A stretch of 64,000 nt of DNA from contig JAMWET010000950.1 of the NCBI GenBank assembly GCA_024036415.1, positions 353,001 through 417,000 on the forward strand. Direction: 5' to 3'. The number at the start of each line of letters is the position of its first letter. The stretch's first letter is position 1. The position numbers were made by a program, and so were the translations under genes. The notes beneath the pieces are model-generated. The model saw only the letters and a list, made by a program, of their open reading frames with translations, ran no database searches and had not been told where the DNA came from. Source of the DNA: Prochilodus magdalenae (lineage: Eukaryota > Chordata > Actinopteri > Characiformes > Prochilodontidae). Positions 24,462 through 54,840 of this stretch are shown in pieces.

Positions 24462-27400
24462 CGTGCATGCGTTTTCTATAAATGTTATTAACAAAGGATT
24501 GTAACAGAGCATTAGTGAGAACATATCTTTTTTTTGCAGCCCAGCTGAGCACACTCTTTGTTTTTATGTTTCATAGGTGTGTGAGGATAAACTAGCCTTG
24601 GCTCAGGAGGAGCTTGTCGCCAGCACCAACCAGGTGAACAACCGTGAAGCCGAGATCCAGGACCTGAAAGCACGCCATGCCGCTCTGGAGAAGGACCTGA
24701 GCAAGAGGGATGAGAAACTCAAGCAGCAGGAAGAGGCACTTAGACAGCTCCAGAAACAACAGGTACTGGAGTCTAACTGTATTTAGGACTACTTTTCTTT
24801 AATCCCAAGCAGAGTTTTAAAACATTTGCTGGTAATATTTGTATCTTGTTTTCGGTGGTCCTTATCGCTACTTTCAGCTTCATAGGCCTCAACCTCAGTG
24901 TGCTACATGAAAGTTTTGTGCATCAAGCTAAAAACTTCACAAACTGCACTTCACAATATCATGTCTTTGCATGTTGTTATTTCAAGGTAAACAAGCAGAG
25001 CAATAATATGTCCTCAGTTGAGTACACATGGGCATTTTGCTTATCAGTTTTTATTGTAGCCTCAGAATCGATCAAATTTCCCTTTTCTTTTAATGTATGT
25101 GCTTCATTGCCATGTTGAGCAACAAAGCCTACCAGCAGCAGTTACAAGTCTGGCTTGAGAGTAGGGATGTACCGAATATTCAACTAAAATGGCCCAAAAA
25201 AAAAAAAAAACACTTTTGGTGTTCAAGTGAAAAGACCTTTTCTTGTTCCCAGATGTAGACCTGGCTCCAGGGTTAGAGACAGCTCTCTCTCTCTCTCTCA
25301 CATTGCATGGTTGTAAAATTTGAGGTTTGTGTTTCTTAAAGAAGGATGCAAGCACATGCTCCTTTACTTTCGCTTAAGCATGTGCCCACATCCTTCTTAA
25401 AGTAACACAAACCTCAAATTTTAAAACAACACAATAAAACCACTGTTAATGTGGAGTGAGACGCACTTTGTGGCTGCAGCGAACTTGTCGGCAGGGGTGT
25501 TTTTGTTTTTTTTGTCTTATTTTAAGTCATATTGTGCTTGTAGGTTGGTATGTTGGTATGCGTGTGCGTGGTATGTAGTAAGTGTTCTGTATTCAACCAT
25601 TAGCTTTCGGCTAAATATATGGTTTTCAGTTTCAGTTTTGTCCAGAAATTTTCATTTTGATGCATCCCTATTTGAGAGACCTCTTCATGAATGACTTGGT
25701 TTGTTGTTGTGGGTGTGCAGGAGTTGACACAGGAGGAACTAAAAAAGGAGCGTTCTCAGGTGGAGGAGGTGCTGGAGTCTCGTACTGCTCTAGAGAAAGA
25801 CCGCAGCAAGCTCAGTGCTGAACTTAAAGCTCTGGCAGACAAAAGTGAGAAGGTAAGCATTCTACTCTGAACCTAGAGTTCTTTCTTTGTCTAAGGCATC
25901 TTGTGCTGTATGGTGGTTTCATGGTAATGTAGGGTTGATGAGTCGTCATCTTTTTTTGTCAACATTATGTATTGTTGTTTGTAAGGTTGTCATTCTTTAT
26001 TGTGAACTGAATGTTATGAGAACTGCATGTTTGTTTGATTATGTGTGTTGGTTCTGTGTGCATGTGTGTAGGAAGTAAAAGAGCTACAGGCAGCCAAGCA
26101 ACTGTTGCTTCAGCAAAAGGTGGATCTACAGGGCAAAGTGGAAGCCACACAGGCAGGCCTGGAGAAGGAGCAGAGGGAGCACCAAACCACCCGTGACTCA
26201 ATCACACAGACGCAGCAACAGCACAAAGCAGAAATCGACAAACTGCATAAACAACTGGTACTCACAACATGCAGAGACACACATTCTGTGTTTACTTGAA
26301 ATGAACTGCCACTCTTTGAAATACATGTCTTTTCTAAATATGTAAAGGGGCATTTGTACACTGAGTGGGAGTAGTTACATGCATAATATAAGGTGGACCT
26401 ACTCGACACCATTATTCCAGCATCCATGTTGTTCTCCCTCTAGGCATTGGAGGTGAAAGCCAAAGAAGAGGCGGAGAAGCGGAAAGAAGAATCTGAGACT
26501 AAGCTGTCAATGCAGGTGTCTGCGCTGAATGAGAATGTAGCCACACTCAAGCGAGAGTGGCAAGGCAGCCAGCGGCGTGTGGGTGAGCTGGAGAAGCAAA
26601 CAGATGAACTGCGCGGAGAGATTGCTGTGCTAGAGGCCACTGTGCAGAACAACCAAGACGAGAGGCGTGCCCTTCTGGAGAGGTGTGGAAAAGCATGACC
26701 TCTGTTCCTTCCTCTTTTAGTTTTGCCTTAATTACCATTTTGCCTGATCACATATATGCACACTGTTTTATGATCCTGTGCTGTGTGTCCTCTAGATGTG
26801 TGAAGGGCGAGGGTGAGATTGAGAAGTTGCAGGGTAAAGTGGTGGAGATGAGAAGGAAACTGGATGACACCACGGCTGCCATGCAGGAACTGGGCAGAGA
26901 GAACCAGTCTTTACAGGTCCACATATAAACACACTAACAGCATCTGCAGATAGACATTAAGTGGAGTTTTGTGCATGAGCCACTACACTAGGGCTGAAAT
27001 AACAACTATTTCTGTAAATGATTCACAACTAGACTGCTATTCAGTTAACCAGCTAATATTACCCTCTTTCGTTCAGCATCTGTCAGTTCCAGCAACAATG
27101 AATTTACAGTCATCATATAGTCACTATGTGGCCCACAGTGTTTCCTATTGTGTATTGCAAACTGTCAGGGTGAGCGCATCAGGGTGAGCGCATTAGCTAT
27201 GTAAACCACTTTTCTGACATCATAAACCCACTGTTCAAACTTTCATTGTTTCATTTAGTTTGTGAGATGTAAACAAGGTTCAAGTGGTTTGATGTGAAAT
27301 TCTTTGTTTAAAAACTAAAAAACTGCTGTTATTATGGTAGTATTTGGAACCAGAGCTACTACAATCTACATTGAAAATGTAGTTATTACCATCCAAAATA

Positions 27401-28041
27401 ACCAGTGAACAACTAAATAATGATAAAAGTAACTTATGTTTTGGGACACATTCACCATGCCACACGTGTACCTCTCCACCATCTTTAAACATTTTTCAAA
27501 CACTAAAGCCTCATTTTAAATCTGTGCATTGTGCATTGTATTTGTTCTCATTTTTTTTTGGTATACCTTTCCGTGATGTGGCCTCTAGGACACTTTTTTA
27601 ATAACCCTGGTCCTCAAGATTTACCTTCCTGCAGAGGCTAGCTCCACCACAGTCTGAAAGACCTTCTCTAGTTACTTAATGTCTTCGAGTTGGGTAAAGA
27701 GAGGCGGCACGTTTGATGCAGGCTGGGACTAAACTGTGTAGTAAAGTATATCTGCAGGTCCAGATCCACCGTTCTAGAGGCATAAAATACTTTAGATGTC
27801 GGCTTCTTATGAGCACAGCTGTGAATAATTCGGACACAAAGTTTCTCTAAAGTGGATCATTGTTTTTCCTTCCAGTACCTCATCTGGCCTTTTCTGCTGT
27901 TTTTAGCCCAGTGCTGTTGTTCTTAATTAGGGCTGTTCCATATTTATAAAATAAATCATATAGTATGATGTGTGTGTGTGTGTGTGTATGTATGTGTGTG
28001 TATATATATATATATATATATGTGTGTATGTGACTGTGTAT

Positions 28042-28081
<40 letters not shown>

Positions 28082-30135
28082 TTATTTATTTATTGTTAAT
28101 TAATATAATCAGGGTTTTGATAATTATTGCTGCCTAACAAAGCGTTTTTCTTTCCACACTCTTTATAGCGTAAACTAGTGAGGTGCACACCTCACGTCTT
28201 TTGTAAAGGCTGACTTTGCTACATTATCAGTAGTGCTTCTCATTACAATTGGACTGGTTGTCATGCTGTACTGTGTCTGTTGGTGCAGATAAAGCAGTCA
28301 CAGTCGCTCACACGGAAGTGGACAGAGGATCATGAGGTGCAGAACTGCATGGCCTGTGGGAAAGGTTTCTCTGTAACCATTCGGAAGGTGACTTTTATAT
28401 TCTTTCCTCATTTCTTTCTCTCTTTCTCCATCCTGCCTCCCTGCTGTTATTGTGCTCTCTTTCCTCTACCCATTTTCTCTCTCTATCTCTATCTCTCTTT
28501 CAAGCACATGGACAGAGTGACTCCCATGTTTGATGGAGCCGCTTGTCCTAAGCATCAAAGCACCAAATCAATACTATGTTAATGGTCTACCACAGGGACC
28601 CACTTCTATACAGAACCCATTCAAAGTCCTCTGTTTTTTTGTTGCCTGTGAACAGCCAGTATTGTGTAGAAACACTTTAATCTCCAGTGAAAGCACTGCT
28701 ATTGTGTTTGCAGCAATCCAGTGGTGGTAGAGCATTGTGCCTTAAGAGTACCATGATTTAATCAGTCAAATGTTTGAAAACACTAAATTGTTTGGTTGCC
28801 GCAGTATCGATTACAAGCAGCACAGACATCTCAGCTGAAATCAGTAGTGTTTGTGGGATAGTACCCAGCTAGTCTGAATTATTACAACAAAACGTTTATA
28901 ATTCACTTGGAATACAGTTTTAAATGCAGCTAACAGCCCACAGCCTGTTTAACACAGTCCTTTGATCGTTCTACATTTCACTAGGTAGATCTCAAAAGGA
29001 GCTTTATCTCTATAGCATTTGAAATGAATTAATCAGTGTCCTCTGTAGAACTATAAATATGGTTTGCCTGGCTAAAAAGGTCCATTGTTTGAATGAGGAA
29101 CCTGACTGAAACCTCAGAGCAGAGCACAGTGAAAAGCCCTTTATGTAACTTTTAGACATAACATAACCACTGGCTAGTCACCTATTGCTGGATCACATAG
29201 TCTGTTGCTCACCATATCAGGTCCTTCTGTTCACATTAATGTTTAAAAGTTTGGAGTCACATAATAATAGTCAGTTGATTTAACAGCTGATGTAGTGTAA
29301 AGGATAAGGTGAAGAAATCTATCTACTGAAGTTAGCATGCTAACCCAGCTAGCCTGAGACCGTCCTGTCACGTGATACCATTTTATGCCTTCAGTTGCGA
29401 TAGTAAGTCACTGCAGTGTTGACTTCATCGTCGACTTGCCTCTTATTGTTTAGAGAATAAACGTTGCAGGTTGCGTCAAATACAAATACATGCCTCTTTA
29501 AAAAACAAACCCTTAACTTGCTGCTTGGGTTTTTACAGTTGAAATGACAGTTTCTTCTGCTTATTGAGAATAATACATTTTACAAGCACTTTATTTTCAT
29601 GTTTCATATAGCCCTGGAAGGAATTTGTTTGTGCTTTATTTTGTATAAGTTATGAAGTAATGCGCCTTAATTATGTCCTTGTTTCTTGTCAGGTTATGTT
29701 ATGCTTTCCAATATACATCATTCTGGATATTAACCTTATTCTTATTGTTCTCTGCTTTCTCTGCTAACATTTTGGACTCATATAAAGGCATACTCACACT
29801 AGGTGATCTGTATCATACTGGAGCATGTTTGATCCCCAAATTCCTGTTCATTTGACTAATGTGCTCGCTCTGTACCATGCAGGTCGCCAGAGAAATTTAT
29901 CCACAAATTCATTTAATTTGAGTTCCAGCAGAAAGCATGTCTAAAATGAATGAACAGTCCAACTCAGTAAGCCTAAAGCCTTGTTGTTCGCTGTCTGTTT
30001 TGTCTCTTACAGCACCACTGTCGCCACTGCGGAAACATCTTTTGCGCCGAGTGCTCGTCTAGGAATGCCCTAACGCCATCTTCCAAGAAGGCTGTGAGGG
30101 TGTGTGAGGCGTGTTACGAGGAGTTGCAGGGCTGA
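6500..30135 (+). CDS. eea1: early endosome antigen 1, complete, 29 coding exons
   Basis: EEA1 tethers early endosomes: it binds Rab5-GTP and PI3P and engages SNARE machinery for homotypic fusion. Exons: 6500-6523, 8927-9001, 9448-9560, 10539-10593, 10728-10793, 10948-10987, 11120-11224, 11368-11489, 12620-12775, 15837-15953, 18989-19327, 19418-19567, 19849-19968, 20515-20718, 20878-21078, 21226-21339, 21559-21714, 21943-22082, 22561-22891, 23632-23733, 23823-24017, 24167-24349, 24577-24762, 25721-25852, 26072-26257, 26444-26682, 26796-26916, 28289-28387, 30013-30135. They sum to 4194 nt, 1397 residues plus stop, close to human EEA1 (1411). All introns are GT-AG and every junction keeps frame. 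Layout: MFRRILQ start; C2H2 finger (C37, C40, H53, H58) for Rab5; coiled coil from about 70 to 1310; FYVE finger 1335-1397. The start is supported by the family-typical first residues. Identity is essentially certain; exon ends are read by eye. Confidence 0.97.
7208..7246 (+). mobile_element. terminus of GAGTGGTTT-family miniature element
   Basis: aatgtaaacagactcattct then gagtggtttgttgtgaaat matches the terminal repeat of the better-preserved copy at 14885-15324. The opposite end was not recognised with confidence. Confidence 0.4.
7994..8034. repeat. (TTA)n microsatellite
   Basis: About 13 perfect TTA units in eea1 intron 1. Confidence 0.95.
9448..9560 (+). CDS. eea1: eea1 exon 3, N-terminal C2H2 zinc finger
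   Basis: Encodes residues 34-71 starting GFICPQCMKS. Zinc ligands C37-x2-C40-x12-H53-x4-H58 are all present. In EEA1 this finger is the N-terminal Rab5 (and Rab22) binding site. The exon ends in phase 2 and joins exon 4 at an arginine codon. Confidence 0.95.
9645..10260 (+). mobile_element. Tc1-like transposase relic in eea1 intron 3
   Basis: The conceptual reading keeps family landmarks in order but in shifting frames: a TCWSDE-type segment near 9890, a GSVMVWG segment at about 10010-10030, a Q-Q-x-N-A-K-P-H segment at 10140-10165 and a LDWPARSPD segment near 10205-10235. The first catalytic region and the D in QQDNAKPH are altered (read as H). Stops and frameshifts make it inactive. Two overlapping open frames here are pieces of this relic, not a host gene. 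Confidence 0.7.
11700..12245 (+). mobile_element. possible degraded transposon segment
   Basis: This part of eea1 intron 8 has the texture of a decayed fish DNA transposon (cataccacccagaccctgcc, atcaaacacaaggcaaaagc), seemingly coding-like but with several stops. I could not establish ends or family. Confidence 0.3.
12925..14320 (+). mobile_element. Tc1-like transposon in eea1 intron 9
   Basis: About 1.4 kb. Inverted ends are visible: acactttgatacaatgta at 12931-12948 matches the reverse complement of 14223-14240, and gtgagtactcccctaagtga (from 12996) matches the reverse complement of 14108-14133 with a few changes. The interior carries a partly open transposase frame in the same direction. 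The left half of the coding region (13120-13400) has stops, so the element is defective. It lies in the eea1 sense direction between exons 9 and 10. Confidence 0.85.
13405..14079 (+). pseudogene. Tc1-like transposase, 224-codon open remnant
   Basis: The catalytic half of a Tc1/mariner DDE transposase is still open. Aspartate D65 lies in VRWSDETK, D136 in HDNDPKHTSK and E171 in DLNHTEHLWG, giving the 34-residue spacing typical of Tc1 (DD34E). Changes from the usual wording (HD for QD before NDPKH, HT for PI before E) and loss of the N-terminal DNA-binding part point to decay. The ATG used by the open frame is not the native start. Tc1 transposases are usually near 340 residues. Confidence 0.8.
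14885..15324. mobile_element. GAGTGGTTT-family miniature element, both ends present
   Basis: Left end gatgtaaatattatgcagtg then gggtttgatgtgaa (14885-14920); right end 15289-15324 is its inverted copy (reverse complement begins gatgtaaacaagtcaattca, then gagtggtttgatgtgaa). About 440 bp, AT-rich and noncoding. Related termini occur at 7208, 27268 and 36172-36505. Confidence 0.6.
15609..15623 (+). CDS. eea1: candidate 15-nt in-frame microexon of eea1
   Basis: The bases ATTCGTAAACTGGAG are preceded by AG and followed by gtaatg, and the preceding 65 bases are an unusually long CT-rich tract. Insertion between exon 9 (phase 0) and exon 10 would add I-R-K-L-E without a frame change. Human EEA1 as I recall it lacks this insertion, and the 1397-residue model does not include it. 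Not proven to be spliced. Confidence 0.3.
17520..17750 (+). mobile_element. second copy of the 1-165 repeat
   Basis: Same orientation and same ordered landmarks as at 1-165, with insertions. A 99-codon open frame through it is not protein-like. Confidence 0.4.
18946..18980. repeat. (TGT)n microsatellite at splice acceptor
   Basis: About 11-12 TGT units ending only eight bases before the AG of eea1 exon 11, and starting right after a branch-point-like ctaat (18942-18946). Confidence 0.95.
18989..19327 (+). CDS. eea1: eea1 exon 11, longest coiled-coil exon
   Basis: 339 nt, residues 292-404, starting LLTDKLTRKEKENQELEERL and rich in E, Q, L and R heptads. The acceptor ttcttcag is preceded directly by a TGT microsatellite (18946-18980). 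Antisense open frames over this exon are composition artefacts of its CTG/CAG-rich codons. Confidence 0.95.
24390..24472. repeat. (GT)n microsatellite
   Basis: About 80 bases of GT repeat with a GCGC interruption near its 3' end, in eea1 intron 22. Antisense open frames of poly-HT here are artefacts. Confidence 0.95.
25162..25670. mobile_element. hAT-type miniature element with 8-bp target duplication
   Basis: Ends are tagggatgtaccgaatattc (25162 on) and, reading inward from the other side, tagggatgcatcaaaatgaa. Flanks are cttgagag (25154-25161) and tttgagag (25671-25678), seven of eight bases identical, which fits hAT target duplication. The interior has no transposase. It contains poly(A), a CT run and a long hairpin at 25314-25423. 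Sits in eea1 intron 23. Confidence 0.8.
25314..25423. repeat. inverted repeat / hairpin inside the hAT-type element
   Basis: Arms 25314-25359 and 25378-25423 are 46 bases each, with 41 pairs matching by eye and an 18-base loop. The stem is long enough to form a strong RNA hairpin if transcribed within the eea1 pre-mRNA. Confidence 0.9.
26917..28288 (+). other. eea1 intron 27
   Basis: 1.4 kb between the last coiled-coil exon and the FYVE exons. Contains a MITE-family terminus near 27268-27300 (gatgtaaacaaggttcaagt then ggtttgatgtgaaat) and a compound TG/TA microsatellite at 27967-28095. No coding signal. Confidence 0.7.
27967..28095. repeat. compound (TG)n(TA)n microsatellite
   Basis: TG tracts flank a TA tract, ending in TTTA units. 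Confidence 0.95.
28289..28387 (+). CDS. eea1: eea1 exon 28, first half of FYVE domain
   Basis: Residues 1325-1357. Carries the WxxD motif (W1335, D1338) that recognises PI3P and the first zinc pair C1344/C1347, then GKGFSVTIRK. The segment before the tryptophan is the calmodulin- and Rab5-binding linker in EEA1. Confidence 0.95.
28388..30012 (+). other. eea1 intron 28, splits the FYVE domain
   Basis: 1.6 kb, CT-rich at its 5' end (28390-28500). No coding or repeat element recognised beyond short open frames. Confidence 0.7.
30013..30135 (+). CDS. eea1: eea1 exon 29, second half of FYVE domain and stop
   Basis: Residues 1358-1397. Exon 28 ends RK and exon 29 begins HHCRHCGN, so the PI3P-binding R(R/K)HHCR motif is split by the intron. 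Remaining ligands C1360, C1363, C1368, C1371, C1388, C1391 and the RVC motif (1386-1388) are intact. TGA stop at 30133-30135. All eight zinc ligands are therefore present and the domain should be functional. Confidence 0.96.
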   Translation, partial: HHCRHCGNIFCAECSSRNALTPSSKKAVRVCEACYEELQG

Positions 30136-33040
30136 CCACTGTCCACCTCCCTGCCCCTCCAGCCTGCTTCTCCTTCAGCATCTCCTCCATTCTGACTCTT
30201 CCTGAGCTTTTCTCAGCCCCACAGGCAGGGGTCAGAGGTGCGGTGGGGCAGCAGGGCTGCAGGGAGTGTTGTAAAAAGCTGCCTGCTTTGATCTGCTGAT
30301 TGGGCTTGAGGTGGCCTCTCCGTTCTGCCAGAGAGGGACTTGAGAAAGCGCAGAATCAAAATCAGAGCAACAGTCCTGATCTGAACAGTGCCTTGGTTTC
30401 TTCTGGGGCCCGTTTGAGGCTCAGGAGAATTAAAAAGGGATAAATGCAGCAGTGTTGTCTGTTTTTGGCCCTTTTCAGTGTTCATTTGTGATGTTCGGTT
30501 GTTTTAAATGTTTTAACGGGTTCTGTCCACTGCGTGCCAAGACTGGGAGATTTCTGCTGCAAGCTTCAGCACAGCAGTGGTGAATGTTTTAAGTGTGGCA
30601 GTTCAGGCAAGCTTTTTTTTTTTTAATGTCATAAGGTTATAAGCCGAATGGGGCTGAAATGGTGAGGCGTGAGTGAAGAAGACTTGAGCTTGATCAGATA
30701 CAGCAGGCTCTACACTTAGTGATTATCTTAGGGAATCTGGTCAGAACCAAAGGCTATGTACAGCATCCATTTGACAGATCAAGGTTAGTGGCAGTTATTT
30801 ACATAGATGGGCTGTGAAACGTCAGTGGCTTGTCGATGTCTTTATTTAAACTTGGCTGCAATCTTATCAAAGATGTATCCTTTTTACAGAGATGTGTTGT
30901 TTTTTTTTTTTTTTTAAATAATGTCCATGGGAAATACATGCTTGCTATGCTGCTCATATCTTTGTTAATACCACACGTTGTTTTTAAGAAGTTTTGCCTT
31001 CATTATAAGTTCCTTGGATGTTCATAATTTAGCATAATAGCTCATAATAGTTCATAATAATATCATCCAATTGATTTTTTAAGCATGCTGGTTCTCCCAG
31101 GTAAGGATTACACATGTTTCTTGAGAGAGCTTCTGTCCTTTCCTAGCACACCCTTCCACTAACATTGTGTTCGTAGTGTCCGAGTTGAACAGTATAAACA
31201 GGCTCGCGTTGTAGGACGGCAGCCGCAGGGTGTCTGTATTTGACTGGTTCACTTGGACAGTTTAACTGACCAGCAGGTGAAAAATCTGAAATTCGAGTCC
31301 TTAGGTGAGACTGCGAATGCGACATCCTGTGTAACATGATTCAAAAGTAAGTTGCTCTGAATCAGGGCAGCTGGCTAATGCATGAATGTAAGTGTGCACC
31401 CAGTGTGCAGAAGAGGGGCTGTAGAATGGATAGGAACTCAAGAGACCGGTCCAATCCTTGCCTGACATGAGACACACGGCCAAGCCTTAGAGAATAATGA
31501 TCATTTTGAGTTTTTGTCCAGTGAGCTTATCGTTGTTTTCTGACTGGTGCATTTGACAGTATGTATGCAGATTTCACTAAAAATTAACTGACTATGATTT
31601 ATCACCAAATTTATTATTTGCACAGGCATGTGCCCTGCTACTAAGCAATAACTGTGGTGCTGTGGCTGTGGCTGTATGTGTGTGGACATGTGTATGCGAG
31701 ACGAAGTGTGGTGTAGATGCTGTACAGTTTGCCTAAGGTATATTGATTGTACATTGTGTAACATAAGAAGCGTCCTCTTCAGTGTTCCTGAGGCTTTCCT
31801 TTTTTTAGACCTCAGCCATCACTCTTTCCTGCATCTTATCACGTCATCTCGCACTTGCAGCCAGCGCGAGGATCGTGGCGAATTGCATATGAGGAAAATT
31901 ACCTCTAATAAAGACCAAGGTGCAATCACTATCTGCTTAACCTGTGCACTGGACTGCGTCGACATCCAGCTACTGGTTGGAAGCCACCAGGATGGACTGA
32001 ATCCATGACGGTTGCACATTAGAACTTTTAGCATGCAAAGACTGTTTGCACAGGTGTTCCTGCTGCACAGTTCTCTTCAGCACCGTATTGGCTGTTGTAT
32101 AGCTAATCCACAGTCTGTTGCTCCACAGGCAGAGGCAGAGGCCTCAGCATTGAGCTGGGGTGGTACCACCTTTGAAGTGCATGCTTACACTCTTACACGC
32201 TGCAGTGTCTTGTATTCTCTCTAACACACACACACACAGAAACATTAAGATGCAACAGGATCGGCACGTATGTTGGTTTGGTATGTTCACCAGTGTAGAC
32301 TTGAAATTCAGTTTGTGCTCCCCCCACCTACCTCTGGATTGTATGTTCCCCGGTATCATCTTTACTTAATGCCATGAGCTTAATGTTCGTGCCACAGCCT
32401 TGGTGACACTATACGCTTTAAGTCTTTGTAAGAGAAAGTGTTAAAGATTTACTAGCTGTATTTGAATGTTATTTACATTGATTACAGATCTCTCACCATC
32501 ATGGTGCCACTGACTACCTGGTCTCACACCTCACCATCATTGCTGGGGACTAAAGCAATGCTGTAATTATATCTGCAAAATATTGTATTACATTCAGGAA
32601 AAAAAATATTAATGTTGGTTAAACCTGCTTGGGGAGGCAAAATAAATCGATGTCATTCATTACGTAGATCATCACTAATGTCCATTCTAGGAGTAACACT
32701 ACACTGTAGTAGACTCTGTTATCATGTGCGTAATTGAGCATGAGCTGTGAACTGGCTTACTGTTGCATTTCTCATCTGAATAGCAGGGTGTTACTGTGTG
32801 TCCTCACGTGCGTGTGCCTTAAGTCGTGCTTTCTTATCATCACATCTGCTCTCCATCACATGGTTCGAGTTGGCAGCCTGTATGCTCAGAGGTTGCCGCT
32901 AACTGCTGGTATGGGGAGACTACCTGGATGTTTAGGAGTTGTTAGAACGGATTATGAACATAATTTATGTCAGAAGATATTGTTTTCTAATTTTTCATCA
33001 ATATGTTCAAGAGTAAATAAACTAGGTGTTTCTATTTTCA
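30136..33040 (+). other. eea1: probable eea1 3' UTR
   Basis: AATAAA occurs at 32641-32646 and 33016-33021; the latter fits an end near 33.04 kb. No coding signal in between. A long 3' UTR is normal for EEA1, but the end is inferred. Confidence 0.5.
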
Positions 33041-33621
33041 CTTGCTGTGTAATGTTTGACTGAATCAAACCTGCTGTAAGTAATTACTGAAGATGCAGTC
33101 ACGGTGAAAAGTATAAATGACCCCAGACATATGACACGTTTCTAACATTTCTAGTAAAAATAGATAAAGCCCTTTACAGTGAGCAAACTTTAATAAGCCA
33201 GTTTCTAGTTTTTAGTGCAGAAATATTTATTATAACTTGTATACATGACATTAGCGTCTAGCAAACCGCAAGAAACTAACAAACAAACAATTAATATAAG
33301 ATGCCTTATATATAATCTTTGTTTACACTAAGGTTCATTATTTTTACCTGTGTGTTTATTTAGACGCTGTGTCTATAGAATCATTGTGGTGTGTCGCAGC
33401 AAAACACAGAAGAGCTTAATTATTCTTAAGCTTATTTTAAAATTTACCAGGAAAACTTTTAATAAAAATAATTTCACTCTCAAGTGAGTTTATAGAGCTC
33501 CACATGGACGTGCAAAACCTGTTTCAGTCTTTTTCCTCTGTAAACATCAGAACAGTTTGACCTGTAAACTCACCAAACACTCAGAAAGCAGGACACAGAG
33601 GTTACAAGTTTCAAAAGAAAC

Positions 33622-33627
33622 TTTAAT
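33622..33627 (-). terminator. candidate plekhg7 polyadenylation signal (ATTAAA)
   Basis: ATTAAA on the minus strand about 410 bases after the plekhg7 stop. Together with the eea1 signal at 33016-33021 it leaves roughly 0.6 kb between the two converging genes. Confidence 0.4.
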
Positions 33628-34033
33628 TAAAAAACACATACCACAAACTGTATGATCTACACTTTAATACAGTAGAGTCCATTTTGGCTGCCTTTAGTGC
33701 TTTGCTTGCCAAAATATTCCACTTCTGTGGCACATTTAATCTACAGTGAGTGAAACGCCACAGCAAGACCACTTCTGACCTCAAGCTACTTTGCGCTTAC
33801 GCTGCTGCTGAGCCTGAATGAGCTTTGTGGGAATTAAAACGGTCAGTGGCACCAGCGCCACACACAGGTAGCTACAGTTAGGACCTCAGTGTCAGAAAAG
33901 CACGACTGTGTCGCAATGCTCTGACCCTGCAGCCCGTGTTAGTCACTAGAGTTAAGTGGAATGGTGTCAGACAATAGTAGAGTGAACACTGTCCTATGGT
34001 GGTGATGGTACAGAGAGTTTGTGAAGCTGCCGG

Positions 34034-53478
<19,445 letters not shown>

Positions 53479-53707
53479 GTTGGGCAAAACAGCATTATAC
53501 TGACACAGAGAAGGTGAGGCCGGTCAGGTGAGGATATCCATAGCAGTGGATGACAGAGCTTCTGAAAGGTAAAGAAGTATTGGAGAGCGTGGTCAGCAGA
53601 TGAGCTGTGCTTCAGATGACAACCCTAAGTACTCGGACAGAGGCCTTACAGCGGAAACATTATCACGACTAAACCGAAAGCGTTCTTAGGCTCTGTAGAC
53701 ACAATTC

Positions 53708-53985
53708 TACACACTTAAAAAGATGGTTCTATAATTATACCTTAAGAAATAAAATGAAACAGCCCTTTATGGTACGATACAGACACTTTTACAGAAGGTT
53801 CTGTAAGATATACCTACATATTGCAACTTCGGCCTATCTGAAAAACACTTTCAGGTGCTACACCGAAGCCTTTCAGGGTTCTTTACAGAACCATCTACAT
53901 CTGAAGAACCATCACACGAAGCAAAGAACCCTATAATCATGAAGGAGTCTAGACTCTATACAGAACCATTTTCTTTACTAACGAC
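53708..53985. mobile_element. GGTTCTTT-type miniature element, copy 1
   Basis: Begins acacttaaaaagatggttct and contains many AGAACC / GGTTCT words, a recognisable high-copy fish MITE style. Lies in the plekhg7 5' UTR intron. A second, diverged copy is at 58920-59160. Confidence 0.5.
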
Positions 53986-54467
53986 CCACCTTTCTCTAGT
54001 GTGTACGTCCTCCCTGAGGGTCGTGTTAACAATAGCAGCAGCTAGCTGGCTGTATCACTCACAGTGGAAGAGACATTTCACTACATCATCCTGAAAATAC
54101 ATACGAATACTAATAAAGATAAACCTGCTGAATACGAGCGGAGCGGAGCTGAATACCACAGCCAGGCAGCACATCGTGGGAAACAAAGGCGAGCATGAGA
54201 ACCGGCTGAGACTTCAGGCACCTGATCCCAAACACTGCCAACTGAGCCCAACGCCAAGTAGCTACCAAACTCTGGAAGAAGGAACGATAACCTCCAGGTT
54301 TAAACCTCGAATAGTCGAATATAATGACTGTAACACACCCCAGCTACACGAATTTGGGTCCTTTTCTCGCTGTTTTTCGCCTGTGTTTCTCGGTGTAAGC
54401 TGCGTCGAGCGGCTGTTAGCAGGTGTACAGCAGCCTGAGAGAGCTGGGCGAAGCCTGGTGTACTCAC

Positions 54468-54840
54468 GGTAGCGGCTCCTCTCCACGCGGCTGCTCGATG
54501 CTGAGTGAGGGCGAAGGGTTTTCTGAGGGAATGAGGTGAGAGAGAGAGACACGGTCCTATCAGCACTCGGCTCTCTTCCCTCTCACCACACAAGTCATTA
54601 GTCCTCTAGTCGGCAAAGGGCTGCTGAAGAAACGTGTCCAGGCGCTCTGGAGTGCTGATGGATAAATAAATATAGTGCAGCAGGAAAGAGTCCACAGGTC
54701 TGTCGGCTACCGGCCTGTTACACACCGCTTGTGTTGTTGACTGTAGCTGAGGAGAATAAGAGGGCGGGGCGATCACCTTTTCTCGTCCGTGTGCAGAGAA
54801 GTGTAATTTTAGCACAGACACCCTATACATCGCCTCCCTG
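54468..54840 (-). promoter_or_regulatory. plekhg7: probable plekhg7 noncoding exon 1 and promoter
   Basis: On the minus strand a donor (gccgctacc then gtgagt, exon end at 54468) can pair with the acceptor at 53562. Upstream sequence is CpG-rich and has a GC box GGGCGGGGC at 54762-54770. The transcription start is unknown, probably between 54550 and 54760. Confidence 0.5.
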
